A DNA stretch of 64,000 nt, from the NCBI RefSeq assembly GCF_015674855.1, contig NZ_JADMLG010000008.1, positions 186,001 through 250,000 on the forward strand, given 5' to 3'. Position 1 is the first letter of the stretch, and each line of letters opens with the position of its first letter. The DNA comes from Nocardia bovistercoris. GTDB lineage: Bacteria > Actinomycetota > Actinomycetes > Mycobacteriales > Mycobacteriaceae. The notes beneath the pieces were generated by a model. It was not told the origin of the DNA and made no database searches. It was given only the letters and a program-made list of their open reading frames with translations. A program made the position numbers and the translations under genes. Below are positions 34,253 to 42,825 of this stretch, one piece after another.

Positions 34253-35698
34253 TCATTCGCTCCAGCCCATCGGCATGAGCAGGGACTTCTGTTCGCAGAA
34301 CGCGTCGAGCCCTTCCGGACCGTTCTCGCGGCCGAGTCCCGAGTTCTTGTACCCGCCGAACGGCGAGCACGGATCGAAGGCGTACCAGTTGATGGCGAAC
34401 GTGCCGGTGCGCACCTTCGCCGCGATCCGCGCGCCGTGCTCGATATCGGTGGTCCACACCGAACCGGCGAGTCCGTAGACCGAGTCGTTGGCGATCGCGA
34501 TGGCCTCCTCCTCGGTCTGGTACGGGATCACCGACAGGACCGGGCCGAAGATCTCCTCCTGCGCGATGGTCGACTTGTTGTCGACGTCGGCGAAGACGGT
34601 CGGCTCGACGAACCAGCCGCGGTCGAGTCCCGCCGGACGGCCGCCGCCGAGGACCAGCCGCGCGCCCTCCTCCTTGCCCTTGGCGATATACCCCTCGACA
34701 CGCTCGCGCTGTCGTTCGGAGATCAGCGGGCCGAGCTGGACCCCCGGGTCGTCGGGCATACCGACCTTCATGGTTTTCACGTGTTCCACCAGCGCGTCGA
34801 GGATCTCGTCGTAGCGTCCGCGCGGCGCGAGGATGCGGGTCTGCGCGACGCAGCCCTGCCCGCTGTTCAGCAGCCCGGAGAAGGCGAGCGCCGGAATCCC
34901 GGAGGCGAGATCCATGTCGGGCAGCAGGATGGCCGCCGACTTGCCGCCGAGTTCGAGCGACACGCTCTTGAGCTGTTCGGTGGCGATGGCGCCGATTTTG
35001 CGGCCGACCGCGGTGCTCCCGGTGAAGGTCACCTTGTCCACGCCGGGATGCGAGATCAGGTATTCGGCGACGTCGGCCTCGGCGGGCAGAACGGAAAGCA
35101 CGCCGTCCGGCAGCCCGGCCTCCTGGAAGATCTCGGCCACGATATTGGCCGAGAGCGGGGTCAGCGGCGCGGGTTTCAGCACGATCGAACAGCCCGCGAG
35201 CAGCGCGGGCGCCAGTTTGTTGCAGGCCAGGAACAGCGGCACGTTCCAGGCGGTCACCGCGGCGACCACGCCGAGCGGTTCGCGGGTGACCCGCGTGGTG
35301 CCGAAGGAACCGGTGCGCACCTCTCGCCACGGGAAGGTTTCGGCGAGTGCGGCGTAGGCATCGAGTGTGGCCACGGCGGGCAACTGGTTGAGGGTCAGGC
35401 TCGCGAGCGCGGGGGCGCCGACCTCGGCGGTGAGCGCGGCGACGAGTTCGGCCGAGCGCGCTTCGATGAGGCGGGCCGCGCGGGTCAGGAGGGCGGCGCG
35501 TTCGGCGGGCGGGGTCGACTGCCACGGGCCGTTGTCGAAGGCGTGCCTTGCGGCGGCGACCGCGGCGTCGACGTCGGCACGGGTGACGACGGGGACGCTG
35601 CCCACCGGCTCGACCGTGGCTGGGGAGATGACCTCGATGCGCTCGGCGGAGGTCGGCGCGGTCCACTGGCCGCCGATGAACAAGCTGTCGTATTGCAT
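34253..35698 (-). CDS. NAD(P)-dependent aldehyde dehydrogenase (Rv0223c-like)
   Basis: A 481-residue ALDH-superfamily enzyme. Glu in SLELGGKSAAILLPD and the nucleophile Cys in NSGQGCVAQTRIL are present, as are PLGVVAAVTAWNVPLFLACN, FTGSTAVGRKI and EEIFGPVLSVIPY. It oxidises an unknown aldehyde to an acid. Transcription appears leaderless: a minus-strand -10 TAACGT ends 6 nt before the ATG, with a -35 CAGACA 18 nt further up. Two KstR-type boxes cover both elements. As I recall, the mycobacterial counterpart Rv0223c belongs to the KstR cholesterol regulon, which fits. Confidence 0.93.
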   Translation of the reverse strand: MQYDSLFIGGQWTAPTSAERIEVISPATVEPVGSVPVVTRADVDAAVAAARHAFDNGPWQSTPPAERAALLTRAARLIEARSAELVAALTAEVGAPALASLTLNQLPAVATLDAYAALAETFPWREVRTGSFGTTRVTREPLGVVAAVTAWNVPLFLACNKLAPALLAGCSIVLKPAPLTPLSANIVAEIFQEAGLPDGVLSVLPAEADVAEYLISHPGVDKVTFTGSTAVGRKIGAIATEQLKSVSLELGGKSAAILLPDMDLASGIPALAFSGLLNSGQGCVAQTRILAPRGRYDEILDALVEHVKTMKVGMPDDPGVQLGPLISERQRERVEGYIAKGKEEGARLVLGGGRPAGLDRGWFVEPTVFADVDNKSTIAQEEIFGPVLSVIPYQTEEEAIAIANDSVYGLAGSVWTTDIEHGARIAAKVRTGTFAINWYAFDPCSPFGGYKNSGLGRENGPEGLDAFCEQKSLLMPMGWSE

Positions 35699-35746
35699 GA
35701 GAACACGTTACAGTTTTGCCGTCCGGTTTGTCTGTAACATGTTCCA
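35699..35746 (-). promoter_or_regulatory. Promoter with two KstR-type boxes
   Basis: TGTAACATGTTCCA (35733-35746) matches the TnnAACnnGTTnnA consensus at every fixed position. A second box at 35699-35712 matches at all but the first. The distal box overlaps the -35 (35729-35734) and the proximal one the -10 (35705-35710). The arms GAACACGTTACAG and CTGTAACATGTTC also make a large inverted repeat (12 of 13). Confidence 0.75.
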
Positions 35747-35920
35747 GTTTCGTCGCGTGGAAACCCTCTGACCTGGGCAAAAGCCAACCTGTCGGTTCTC
35801 TTTTTCGGCAAACGCACTATTGCATTCCCGTGCTGGACCGAGGATGCTGTAGCTACTGATCAGCTCGCTCGAAAATGAACCGATTATGCATTGATCCGAT
35901 ACCGCAGGGGTGAACCAGGC

Positions 35921-36229
35921 ATGGCGGTGCAAGTGATCGGCCGGTCGCTGATGACAAGTGACCAGACCGAGCATCAAGCGAAGAGCGTCGGCGGCGGCGG
36001 ATGGGTGGTCTCCTTCCTACCCGGCCGTACGCTGACGATCGAGCAGGCCACGGCGGCCATGCAGGCCGCCGAGGCGGTCGCGGTCGTCGGTGTGCTGGCC
36101 GATCAGGTCGGCCTCACCACGCTCGAGACCGTCGGACTCGCCATCCAGGAATCACCGTGGTGTGAACCGCTGCCGGGAGCGCGCGGTTGGCGAAGGGGTC
36201 TGCTGGAGCGGGGCCTGGTGGAGCGGTGA
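35921..36229 (+). CDS. Hypothetical protein (102 aa)
   Basis: A soluble 102-residue protein starting MAVQVIGRSLMTSDQTEHQA, with a central SVGGGGWVVSFLPGRTLTIE and a helical second half (EQATAAMQAAEAVAVVGVLA). I do not recognise the family; it resembles short Nocardia-specific proteins with a conserved WVVSFLPGR motif. AGGGG lies 12 nt before the ATG. It converges head-on with the methyltransferase gene with no gap between the stop codons. Confidence 0.7.
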   Translation: MAVQVIGRSLMTSDQTEHQAKSVGGGGWVVSFLPGRTLTIEQATAAMQAAEAVAVVGVLADQVGLTTLETVGLAIQESPWCEPLPGARGWRRGLLERGLVER

Positions 36230-37060
36230 TCACTTGGTCGCGACCACGACCAGATTGCTGACCAGCAGCTCACGCAGCAGCGGCACGCGCACCAGCCACC
36301 ACGCCCAACGCGGGTGGTAGCGCGGGAAGATCGTGCGCACCTCGGCCGAGGTGTTCGCCGCCCAGCGCAGGCCGTCCGCCGCGCGCACCGCGAACAGCGA
36401 GGCACCGAAGCGGTTCTTCGGTTCGCGTCCGTACTTCCTGCGGTATCTGCGGGCCGCGTACTCGCCGCCGAGATAGTGCCACGGCCCGGTCTCGTGGCCG
36501 CCGAACGGGCCGTGCCAGACCGTATAGGACAGCACGATCAGGCCGCCGGGCCTGGTCACCCGCACCATTTCCTCCGCCATCAGCCACGGATCGGGGATGT
36601 GCTCGGCGACATTGGACGAGAAGCAGATATCGACCGCGTCGTCGCGAATGGGCAGCGCCATGCCGGAACCGCGCACCGCTCCCGTCACCGAAAGGCCCGC
36701 CGCGTGCATTTCCGACGGGTCGGGTTCGACCGGGATGTAGCGCGCGCCAGCGCGGGCGAATTCGTCGGCGAAGTATCCGGGGCCGCCGCCGACGTCGAGC
36801 ACGGTGGCGCCCGCGAGGTCGCGGCCGGTGATGTCGAGGGAGAAATCGGTGAGCAGGTCGGCGCTGTCGGCCGCGATGCCGCCGTAGAAGCGGGCGGGGT
36901 CGGACTGCTCGAAACGGAAACTGCCGAGCAGGCGCAGCGAGCGGCGCAGCGTGGCGCGGTGTGCGAATCGGGACTCGGCGGGCCGGTTGGTCGTCACGGT
37001 GACGCGCGGAGCGGTGACAGTCGGAGCGCCGAAGGGCGGCTTCGTCTCGGTTGTCGGCAC
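36230..37060 (-). CDS. Class I SAM-dependent methyltransferase (Rv0224c-like)
   Basis: A 276-residue methyltransferase_11-type protein. Motif I is ATVLDVGGGPGYFADEFARA (about 95), the acidic binding residue follows in YIPVEPD, then DICFSSNVAEHIPDPWLMAE, and the post-motif MVRVTRPGGLIVLSYTVWHG. The C-terminal 30 residues contain a hydrophobic segment (WWLVRVPLLRELLVSNLVVV) that may associate with the membrane. It sits between the aldehyde dehydrogenase and glycosyltransferase genes, as Rv0224c does. The substrate is unknown; envelope lipid is plausible from context. Confidence 0.88.
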   Translation of the reverse strand: MPTTETKPPFGAPTVTAPRVTVTTNRPAESRFAHRATLRRSLRLLGSFRFEQSDPARFYGGIAADSADLLTDFSLDITGRDLAGATVLDVGGGPGYFADEFARAGARYIPVEPDPSEMHAAGLSVTGAVRGSGMALPIRDDAVDICFSSNVAEHIPDPWLMAEEMVRVTRPGGLIVLSYTVWHGPFGGHETGPWHYLGGEYAARRYRRKYGREPKNRFGASLFAVRAADGLRWAANTSAEVRTIFPRYHPRWAWWLVRVPLLRELLVSNLVVVATK

Positions 37061-37159
37061 GGCCGAAGTGTCGCACAGGGGATAATCGGTCGCTGATCGT
37101 CCCCGTGTGGGAGTCCGCCGCGGGCCCGGTGCCGCGCGCGCCGGGCCCGCGACGGGGGT

Positions 37160-37303
37160 CTAGCCGATGCCGCTGCTCGCGCCGCTGCCGGTGGACAGCG
37201 ACGACGTGATCAGGCCGAGGACCACCGTGAGCAGGGCGCCGAGGTCGCCGGTGGCGCCGCCACCCGCTCCGCCGTCGGTTCGTGTTCTCGGTGTCGCCTT
37301 CAT
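37160..37303 (-). CDS. Unannotated 47-aa small Gly/Ser-rich protein
   Basis: A short reading frame with an excellent ribosome site: GAGGAG, then 5 nt, then ATG. The product starts MKATPRTRTDGGAGGGATGD, continues with a hydrophobic helix LGALLTVVLGLITSSL and ends in Ser/Gly. Basic N-terminus plus one hydrophobic helix suggests a small membrane-associated peptide. It lies 99 nt upstream of the methyltransferase gene on the same strand, probably in one operon. No family is recognised. Confidence 0.6.
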   Translation of the reverse strand: MKATPRTRTDGGAGGGATGDLGALLTVVLGLITSSLSTGSGASSGIG

Positions 37304-37358
37304 GTCATCTCCTCATCGTGATGGTGAATCGTGGTCGGCACGCTATCGAAGACGGCTG

Positions 37359-37376
37359 TGAAATGTAGGCATTTCA
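37359..37376. promoter_or_regulatory. Palindromic site in divergent promoter region
   Basis: TGAAATGTAGGCATTTCA consists of perfect 7-bp arms with a 4-nt centre in an AT-rich stretch between the small-protein gene and the glycosyltransferase gene. It may be an operator shared by both. Confidence 0.5.
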
Positions 37377-37489
37377 ATATTTTCCCCGAAACGATGTCGG
37401 GTGACACTTCTCGGAGGAGACCGCAAGTTATGGTGTAGCCCGGCATCCCCGTTCCGCACGGAACCCGACGAAGCGAGAGAAGCTCCACA

Positions 37490-38662
37490 GTGCGCGAAGT
37501 CCTCCTCCTCTGCTGGCGTGACACCGGGCACCCGCAGGGTGGCGGCAGCGAACGCTACCTGGAGCAGGTCGGCGCCCAACTCGCCGCGCGCGGGGTCAAG
37601 GTCACGCTGCGCACCGCGCACTACCGCGGCGCGCGCCGTCGCGAACACGTCGACGGCATCCACATCAGCCGCGGCGGCGGACGCTACACCGTGTACCCGC
37701 GCGCACTCGCGGCCATCGCCCTCGGCAGGCTCGGCATCGGCGCGCTGCGCGGACTGCGCCCCGACACGGTCATCGACACCCAGAACGGCATCCCGTTCTT
37801 CGCGGGCGCCGTCGCCGACGCGCCCTCGGTGGTGCTCGTGCACCACGGACATCGCGAACAATGGCCCGTCGCCGGACGGCTCGTCGGCCGGATCGGCTGG
37901 TGGATCGAGTCGCGGCTGTCCCCGCGGGCGCACCGCGACAACCAGTACCTCACCGTGTCGCTCCCGTCGGCCGAAGAACTCGCGACCCTCGGCGTGAATC
38001 GTTCGCGCATCGCTGTGGTGCGCAACGGCGCCGAGCCGGTGCCCGTCGACGCGCCGACCGGCGCGGCCCATACCCGCGCGCCGCGACCGCGTGTCGTGGT
38101 GCTGTCGCGGCTGGTGCCGCACAAGCAGATCGAGGACGCGCTGTCCGCCGTCGCGCGACTGCGCGCGTCCATCCCCGGCCTGCACGTCGACATCGTCGGC
38201 GGCGGCTGGTGGGCCGAGAACCTGCGCGCCTACGCCGAGGAATTGCGCATCGCCGACGCGGTCACCTTCCACGGACACGTCGACGAAGTCCGCAAACACG
38301 AACTTCTCGCCGGCGCCTGGGTGCATGTGCTGCCCTCCAGGAAGGAAGGCTGGGGCCTGGCCGTCATCGAGGCGGCCCAACACGGCGTGCCAACGGTCGG
38401 GTACCGCAGCTCACGCGGGCTCACCGACTCGATCGTCGACGGGGTCACCGGCGTACTCGTCGACGATGTCGCGCACCTCACCGAAGCCGTCGGCGAACTG
38501 CTCGACGATCACGCGGGCCGCACGGTGATGGGTGAGAAAGCGCGTGCGCGTGCCCGCGAATTCTCCTGGGAGCAGACCGGCAACGGGGTGTACGAGGTGC
38601 TGGCCGCGGTCGCGCGCGGCGAGCGAGTCGCCGGACTGGTCGCCCCGCCTGCCGAGCGCTGA
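37490..38662 (+). CDS. GT4-family glycosyltransferase (Rv0225-like)
   Basis: A 390-residue GT-B enzyme. The N-terminal acceptor domain begins REVLLLCWRDTGHPQGGGSE with the glycine-rich loop. The donor domain contains VVLSRLVPHKQIEDALSAVA, GHVDEVRKHELLAGAWVHVL and the nucleotide-sugar binding acidic motif in SRKEGWGLAVIEAAQHGVP (E-x7-E). It probably transfers a hexose to a lipid or glycan at the inner face of the membrane; donor and acceptor are unknown. GTG 37490 follows GAGAGAAG. The position parallels Rv0225, beside the Rv0226c-Rv0228 envelope cluster. Confidence 0.9.
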   Translation: MREVLLLCWRDTGHPQGGGSERYLEQVGAQLAARGVKVTLRTAHYRGARRREHVDGIHISRGGGRYTVYPRALAAIALGRLGIGALRGLRPDTVIDTQNGIPFFAGAVADAPSVVLVHHGHREQWPVAGRLVGRIGWWIESRLSPRAHRDNQYLTVSLPSAEELATLGVNRSRIAVVRNGAEPVPVDAPTGAAHTRAPRPRVVVLSRLVPHKQIEDALSAVARLRASIPGLHVDIVGGGWWAENLRAYAEELRIADAVTFHGHVDEVRKHELLAGAWVHVLPSRKEGWGLAVIEAAQHGVPTVGYRSSRGLTDSIVDGVTGVLVDDVAHLTEAVGELLDDHAGRTVMGEKARARAREFSWEQTGNGVYEVLAAVARGERVAGLVAPPAER

Positions 38663-38760
38663 GCGGCGGGTTGTCGGGTGCCTGACGTCGTCGGCGTGGA
38701 GCGCGGGCGGCACCCTTCAGGATGGGCGCGGAGCCGATGGGCGCGGCGCAGGCGCCATTT

Positions 38761-38867
38761 CCGACGTGCCGATCGGCGTCAGCGCGGGCATGCGCGAATG
38801 GATGCTCGACGCCAACCACGCGAAGTCCACCGAGGCTCGCCTCGCGCTGGTCGGCCAGTTGCGGCCG
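38761..38867 (+). pseudogene. Stranded fragment of a fadA2-like thiolase gene
   Basis: About 106 bp align without gaps to the fadA2 gene in this window (60333-60439) with 8 mismatches, about 92 percent identity. The frame is kept (PIGVSAGMREWMLDAN, then AKSTEARLALVGQLRP), but there is no start, catalytic site or flanking thiolase sequence. It is a remnant of a duplication or of a lost paralogue. Confidence 0.88.
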
Positions 38868-38879
38868 GCGTGGAGTGCG

Positions 38880-38955
38880 GATGCGGCACCGGTCTCGATG
38901 GGCGCCGAGCCGACGGGTGCCGAGCCGACAGGCGCCGAGCCGATGGGCGCGGCCG
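38880..38955 (+). repeat. Short 15-bp tandem repeats after the thiolase fragment
   Basis: Three to four degenerate units of GCCGAGCCGACGGGT type (MGAEPTGAEPTGAEPMGA in the fragment's frame). Related units also occur before the fragment at 38720-38750, so the thiolase piece is embedded in the repeat. Confidence 0.7.
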
Positions 38956-38962
38956 GCGCGTG

Positions 38963-41065
38963 CTAAGTCGTGGGTCGCGAAGCGGCCGCGAGCAGTCCGC
39001 CGACCAGCATTGTCACCCAGAGCAGGTGGGCGAGGATCGCGATCGTCCGGTATGCGTCACGTGGCGGTGTCACCTTTGGATCCGAGACTCGATACAGCGC
39101 GAAATGTGGGTCCTCGTAGACGGATTCGAGTCCCACCAGGGTGCGCGCCGACTCACCGATCGGCCCCGGCGTAGAGCGCTCCACCAGCACCCAGCCCACC
39201 TCGAGTTCGGCCAACCGCCGCGCCGAACCTCCGCCGAGCAGCGTGTTCTCCACCTCGGTCGCCCGCGCACCCTCACCCTCGACCGTCATGCCGCGCACCG
39301 GCAGCCGACCGGTCTGGAGCACATCGTTGGGCAGCATCCGCGGCGCGGGGTCGAGCACCGCGACCTTCCCGCTGTACGGGAACTTGCGGAACATCCCGCC
39401 CGGCAACACCGCGACATCGCCCGGCCCATCGATCCGCTCCGCGACCCGCTGCCACCCGATCGGATAGTGCACCGGGCGCATCGCGCCGCCGACACCCCCG
39501 GCGAGGTCGAACAGCGGGAGGATCAGGAACGCGATAGCCAGTAGGGGAACCAGAACCCTTGCGGTCGAGGAGGATTCGCGTGCGGTGGACCCGAGTCCGG
39601 CGGAAGTCGGTGTTGTCGCTGGATTCGTTGTAGCGGAGGCGAATTCGGCGTCACGGTGGTCGTCGGCCGATGGCGACGGTGTGGGCGAAGCGGCGGCGTG
39701 TCGGCTTGCGGCCGAACCGGCGCGGTCGAGATTCGTTCGCTCATCGGGCGATTCGTGCTGAGTGTCGGCCGTCGAAGAAGTGGTGGCCGGTGCGTGGGCG
39801 CCGGTAGGGGCGGTGTTCGTCGTGGGAACTGTCGACGTGGGTGAAGAGGACACTGCGTCGCGGGAGTCCTCGACCGTCGCATGATGGTCGGTGGAATCGA
39901 CGAGGGCGGCGTTCGGACCGGCCGGGACGAGCGAGTCGTCGGGTGCGGCAGCGTGAAGGTGGCGGGTGATGGTTCGGGATCCGGCAGCGGCGCACAGGGC
40001 GTAGGCGGGCATCGCGAGGGCCACGTACTTCTGGGTGTCCCTGAGCAGTCCCGCGCCGGGGACGTGGACGATCAGCCATTCCATCACCGGCACACCCCAT
40101 GCGGTCGCCGCGAGGGCGGGGGCCGCGACGGCGACGACCGCCAGTGCCAGCAGGGCGCGGCGGATTCCGGTTTCGTCGCGGTCACCCGCCGACGTCACCG
40201 TGCGGATGCCGAAGGCGACCAGGATCAGCAGCAGCGCCGTGCCGAGGACCGCAAGGGGGGTGGTGCGGGAGTCGGGGACGGCGTCGCCGTTCCAGATGCC
40301 GCCGAGTCCGGCGAGACTGCCGAGGGTGCCGAGTCCCGTCTCGGCGCGCGCCGCGAACGCCGCGACCCCCGCCGGATCGGAAGGTTCGGCGCCCGCACCG
40401 GACAGGAAGGTCGCCGCGAGCCACGGCGCCGAGGCCGCGACCGCCGCGAGCAGCGCCAACGGAAGATGCCGTCGACCGACCGTCACCAGCGCCACACATC
40501 CGGCCAACAGCGCCCCGGTCGGCGTGAGCCCGGCCGCCGCCAGACCCGCAGCCATGGCGCCCCAGCCGCCGACCGCCGCGCGCCACGATCGCGCCGCACG
40601 CAGCCGTCGCGCGGCCAGCGCGGTCCACGGCAACGCCGCGTATCCGGTGAGCAGACTCCAATGCCCCTGCGCGAGCCGTTCGGCGACGAACGGGTTCCAC
40701 ACCGCGACCGTGCACGCCACCAACTGCGGCCCGACCGACACGTGCAGCAACTCGCGCGCCAGCAGCGCGGCGCCGTACCCGGCGGCCCACAACGCGACCA
40801 CCAGAATCGCCTTCACCAGCAGCCCGCCGTCCACGACCGGCGACAGCGCCGCGAGGAACGCGTCCTGCGGCACGGCCCGCGGCGCGGCGTCCCCGAGTCC
40901 GAGCGCGGCATCGGTGAGATACGAACGCGGCGTGCTCACCGCGTCACGCAACAGCAGATACCCCGACCCGAGCAGCGGCCCGACGACGACCGCCGTCAAC
41001 ACAGCGCTGTACCCGGCCGGAACCACCGACTCCCACCGCACCCGCACCCGACGACCGCCACTCAC
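38963..41065 (-). CDS. Large polytopic membrane protein (Rv0226c-like) with inserted S/T-rich linker
   Basis: About 700 residues. A dozen or more hydrophobic helices resemble a GT-C glycosyltransferase layout (AVWNPFVAERLAQGHWSLLT, WLIVHVPGAGLLRDTQKYVA), and a soluble C-terminal domain (WQRVAERIDGPGDVAVLPGG) is followed by a last helix. Rv0226c is 576 residues; the surplus is mostly a 130-residue Ser/Thr/Ala/Asp linker before the penultimate helix. A role in glycosylating envelope lipids is likely but unproven. GTG 41065 is preferred (TAGGGT lies 8 nt before it); ATG 41092 and 41140 are alternatives. It lies next to the pgfA-acyltransferase cluster. Confidence 0.8.
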   Translation of the reverse strand: MSGGRRVRVRWESVVPAGYSAVLTAVVVGPLLGSGYLLLRDAVSTPRSYLTDAALGLGDAAPRAVPQDAFLAALSPVVDGGLLVKAILVVALWAAGYGAALLARELLHVSVGPQLVACTVAVWNPFVAERLAQGHWSLLTGYAALPWTALAARRLRAARSWRAAVGGWGAMAAGLAAAGLTPTGALLAGCVALVTVGRRHLPLALLAAVAASAPWLAATFLSGAGAEPSDPAGVAAFAARAETGLGTLGSLAGLGGIWNGDAVPDSRTTPLAVLGTALLLILVAFGIRTVTSAGDRDETGIRRALLALAVVAVAAPALAATAWGVPVMEWLIVHVPGAGLLRDTQKYVALAMPAYALCAAAGSRTITRHLHAAAPDDSLVPAGPNAALVDSTDHHATVEDSRDAVSSSPTSTVPTTNTAPTGAHAPATTSSTADTQHESPDERTNLDRAGSAASRHAAASPTPSPSADDHRDAEFASATTNPATTPTSAGLGSTARESSSTARVLVPLLAIAFLILPLFDLAGGVGGAMRPVHYPIGWQRVAERIDGPGDVAVLPGGMFRKFPYSGKVAVLDPAPRMLPNDVLQTGRLPVRGMTVEGEGARATEVENTLLGGGSARRLAELEVGWVLVERSTPGPIGESARTLVGLESVYEDPHFALYRVSDPKVTPPRDAYRTIAILAHLLWVTMLVGGLLAAASRPTT

Positions 41066-41172
41066 GGACCCACACCCTACGTACCCACCCATGGCGCCCG
41101 CTGCCCCGCCGGTGAGCAGGCCGACCCACCGCGGTTCCACCGCACGGACGGTTCGGCACAGCAGGCGACGGA

Positions 41173-42495
41173 ATGATGCGTGGATCGGGTTCGGGGCGGG
41201 GCGGGGGCCTGCGGTCGAAGGTTCGGGTGCGACGATGGGGCGTGCCTGTCAATCGTCGGTTACCCGTGGTCGCGGATCTGACGTTGGTGACGGCGGGGGC
41301 GATGATCGCGAATGTCGCGGGGTATCTGTTGCAGGTGCTGGCGGGTCGCTGGCTCGGGGTTGGCGGGTACAGCGAGTTCGCGAGTCTGTTGGCGGTGCAG
41401 TTGTTGTGCGCGGTGCCCGCGCTGGCGTTGCAGAACGTGGTGGCCAGGGAGTGGGTGCGCGGGGCGGGGGCCGATGCGCTGCGGCGGCTGCGGTGGCGGT
41501 GCGCGGTGATCGTCGCCGTGGTCGCGGCGGCGCTGATCCCGGTGGTGACTTCCGCGTTGCACGTCGGTGTCGCGGCATGTGCGGCCGCGTTGGGTGCCGC
41601 GCCCGCGCTGGTGTTGCTCTCCGGTGAGCAGGGGATCCTGCAAGGGGCGCGGCGGTTCCGCGGCTTGGCGTTGGTGTTGGGGGCGGCGGGGGTGGCGCGG
41701 GTCGCGCCCGCGCTCGTTGTGCTCGCGGTCGGTGGCGGCGCGGCTGCGGCATTGGGCGCGGCGGCCGTCGGACTCGCCGCAGCGGCGGTGTTCGCGCGGT
41801 GCGTCGCGGGGTCGCCGGAGGCGGATGAGCAGCCGCGCACGCACACCGTCGGCGTGTTGCCGGTGTTGCGCGCCGCGCAGGTGCAGGCCGCGTTGATGGC
41901 GCTGTCCTCGGCGGACCTGATCGTGGTCAGGATGGTCCTCGACGAGGCCGACGCCAGCCGCTACGCGCTCGGCACCATCGCCGCGAAGATCGCCTTCTGG
42001 CTGCCGCAGGCGGTGGGTGTCGTGCTGTATCCGAGGATGGCGCAACCCGCCCATTCGGCGCGCGCCATCCGCGACGCGCTCGGCGTGCTGTCGGCGATCG
42101 GCGTGGTCGCGGTACTGGTCGCCGCCGTCGCCGCCCCGCTCGCGACCTTGTTCGTCGGCCAGGACTACGCGCCGATCCAGGGCCTGCTGTGGCTGTTCGC
42201 CCTGCACGGCGCGATCCTCGCGGTCCTGCAGGGCGCGGTGCTTTCCGCGATCGCCGTCGACCGCACCGCGATCGCCACGCTCACCTGGCTGGGATTGATC
42301 GTGGAGGTCACCGTGATGCTGCTGTTCGCGGACACCGTGCCCGCACTCATCGTCACGGCCGTTTCGGTGGCCGCGGTGACGACCACGACCGTCGCCGTCA
42401 TCGTGTCACGCACCGCGGACCGCCCACACCTTTCGGCGGCACCCGCCGCGGGCTCGGGATTCGAACCGGGCCAACCTCGATCCACTGCGGGATGA
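41173..42495 (+). CDS. Polysaccharide/lipid flippase, MOP/MVF-type membrane protein
   Basis: About 440 residues with 12-14 hydrophobic helices. The N-terminal DLTLVTAGAMIANVAGYLLQ and SEFASLLAVQLLCAVPALAL blocks and YPRMAQ near the middle suggest an O-antigen-flippase-like carrier, moving a lipid-linked sugar across the membrane. The start is uncertain: ATG 41173/41176 or GTG 41242 just before VPVNRRLPVVADL, where family-like sequence begins. It is divergent from the Rv0226c-like gene. M. tuberculosis has no obvious member at this spot, as far as I recall. Confidence 0.78.
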   Translation: MMRGSGSGRGGGLRSKVRVRRWGVPVNRRLPVVADLTLVTAGAMIANVAGYLLQVLAGRWLGVGGYSEFASLLAVQLLCAVPALALQNVVAREWVRGAGADALRRLRWRCAVIVAVVAAALIPVVTSALHVGVAACAAALGAAPALVLLSGEQGILQGARRFRGLALVLGAAGVARVAPALVVLAVGGGAAAALGAAAVGLAAAAVFARCVAGSPEADEQPRTHTVGVLPVLRAAQVQAALMALSSADLIVVRMVLDEADASRYALGTIAAKIAFWLPQAVGVVLYPRMAQPAHSARAIRDALGVLSAIGVVAVLVAAVAAPLATLFVGQDYAPIQGLLWLFALHGAILAVLQGAVLSAIAVDRTAIATLTWLGLIVEVTVMLLFADTVPALIVTAVSVAAVTTTTVAVIVSRTADRPHLSAAPAAGSGFEPGQPRSTAG

Positions 42496-42750
42496 TCGAC
42501 CGCAGCCGCTGCCCGGCTCTGTCTGTCGCTCGGCACCGGACCGTCCTGCCGCCGATCGTGAGCCCACCGCGACCACCTACCCGCGCCCGATCGGAGCACC
42601 CGGTGACGCCCACGTACCAATGTTCGCGGCCCGCACATCATTCGCATTTCAAAGGGGTTTGCCGATAAGTGAATTCGGGTATACGGCGCCGCCGTGGTCG
42701 CGGCACTCCGGGCCCTCGTGACATTTCGTTCGCACTCAATTGCACCCGGT
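42496..42750. other. Intergenic region downstream of flippase gene
   Basis: No convincing gene. AT-richer around 42640-42750; apart from the terminator hairpin that follows, I see nothing structured. Confidence 0.4.
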
Positions 42751-42751
42751 A

Positions 42752-42798
42752 AACAAAAGAATTCGGCCCCCCGGCGAAGAAACCGGAGGGCCGAATTC
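42752..42798 (-). terminator. Strong intrinsic terminator of pgfA
   Basis: GAATTCGGCCCCCCGG pairs with CCGGAGGGCCGAATTC (15 of 16) around an 8-nt loop. On the minus strand a TTTTGTTT run follows, the classic form for the gene ending at 42826. Confidence 0.92.
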
Positions 42799-42825
42799 GT
42801 TGGTTTGCCAGCTATGCGCGGACCG

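Noticed and set aside
38722..38966. A coding gene across the thiolase fragment and repeats
   Set aside because: No start with a ribosome site, and the thiolase homology covers only a third of the stretch.
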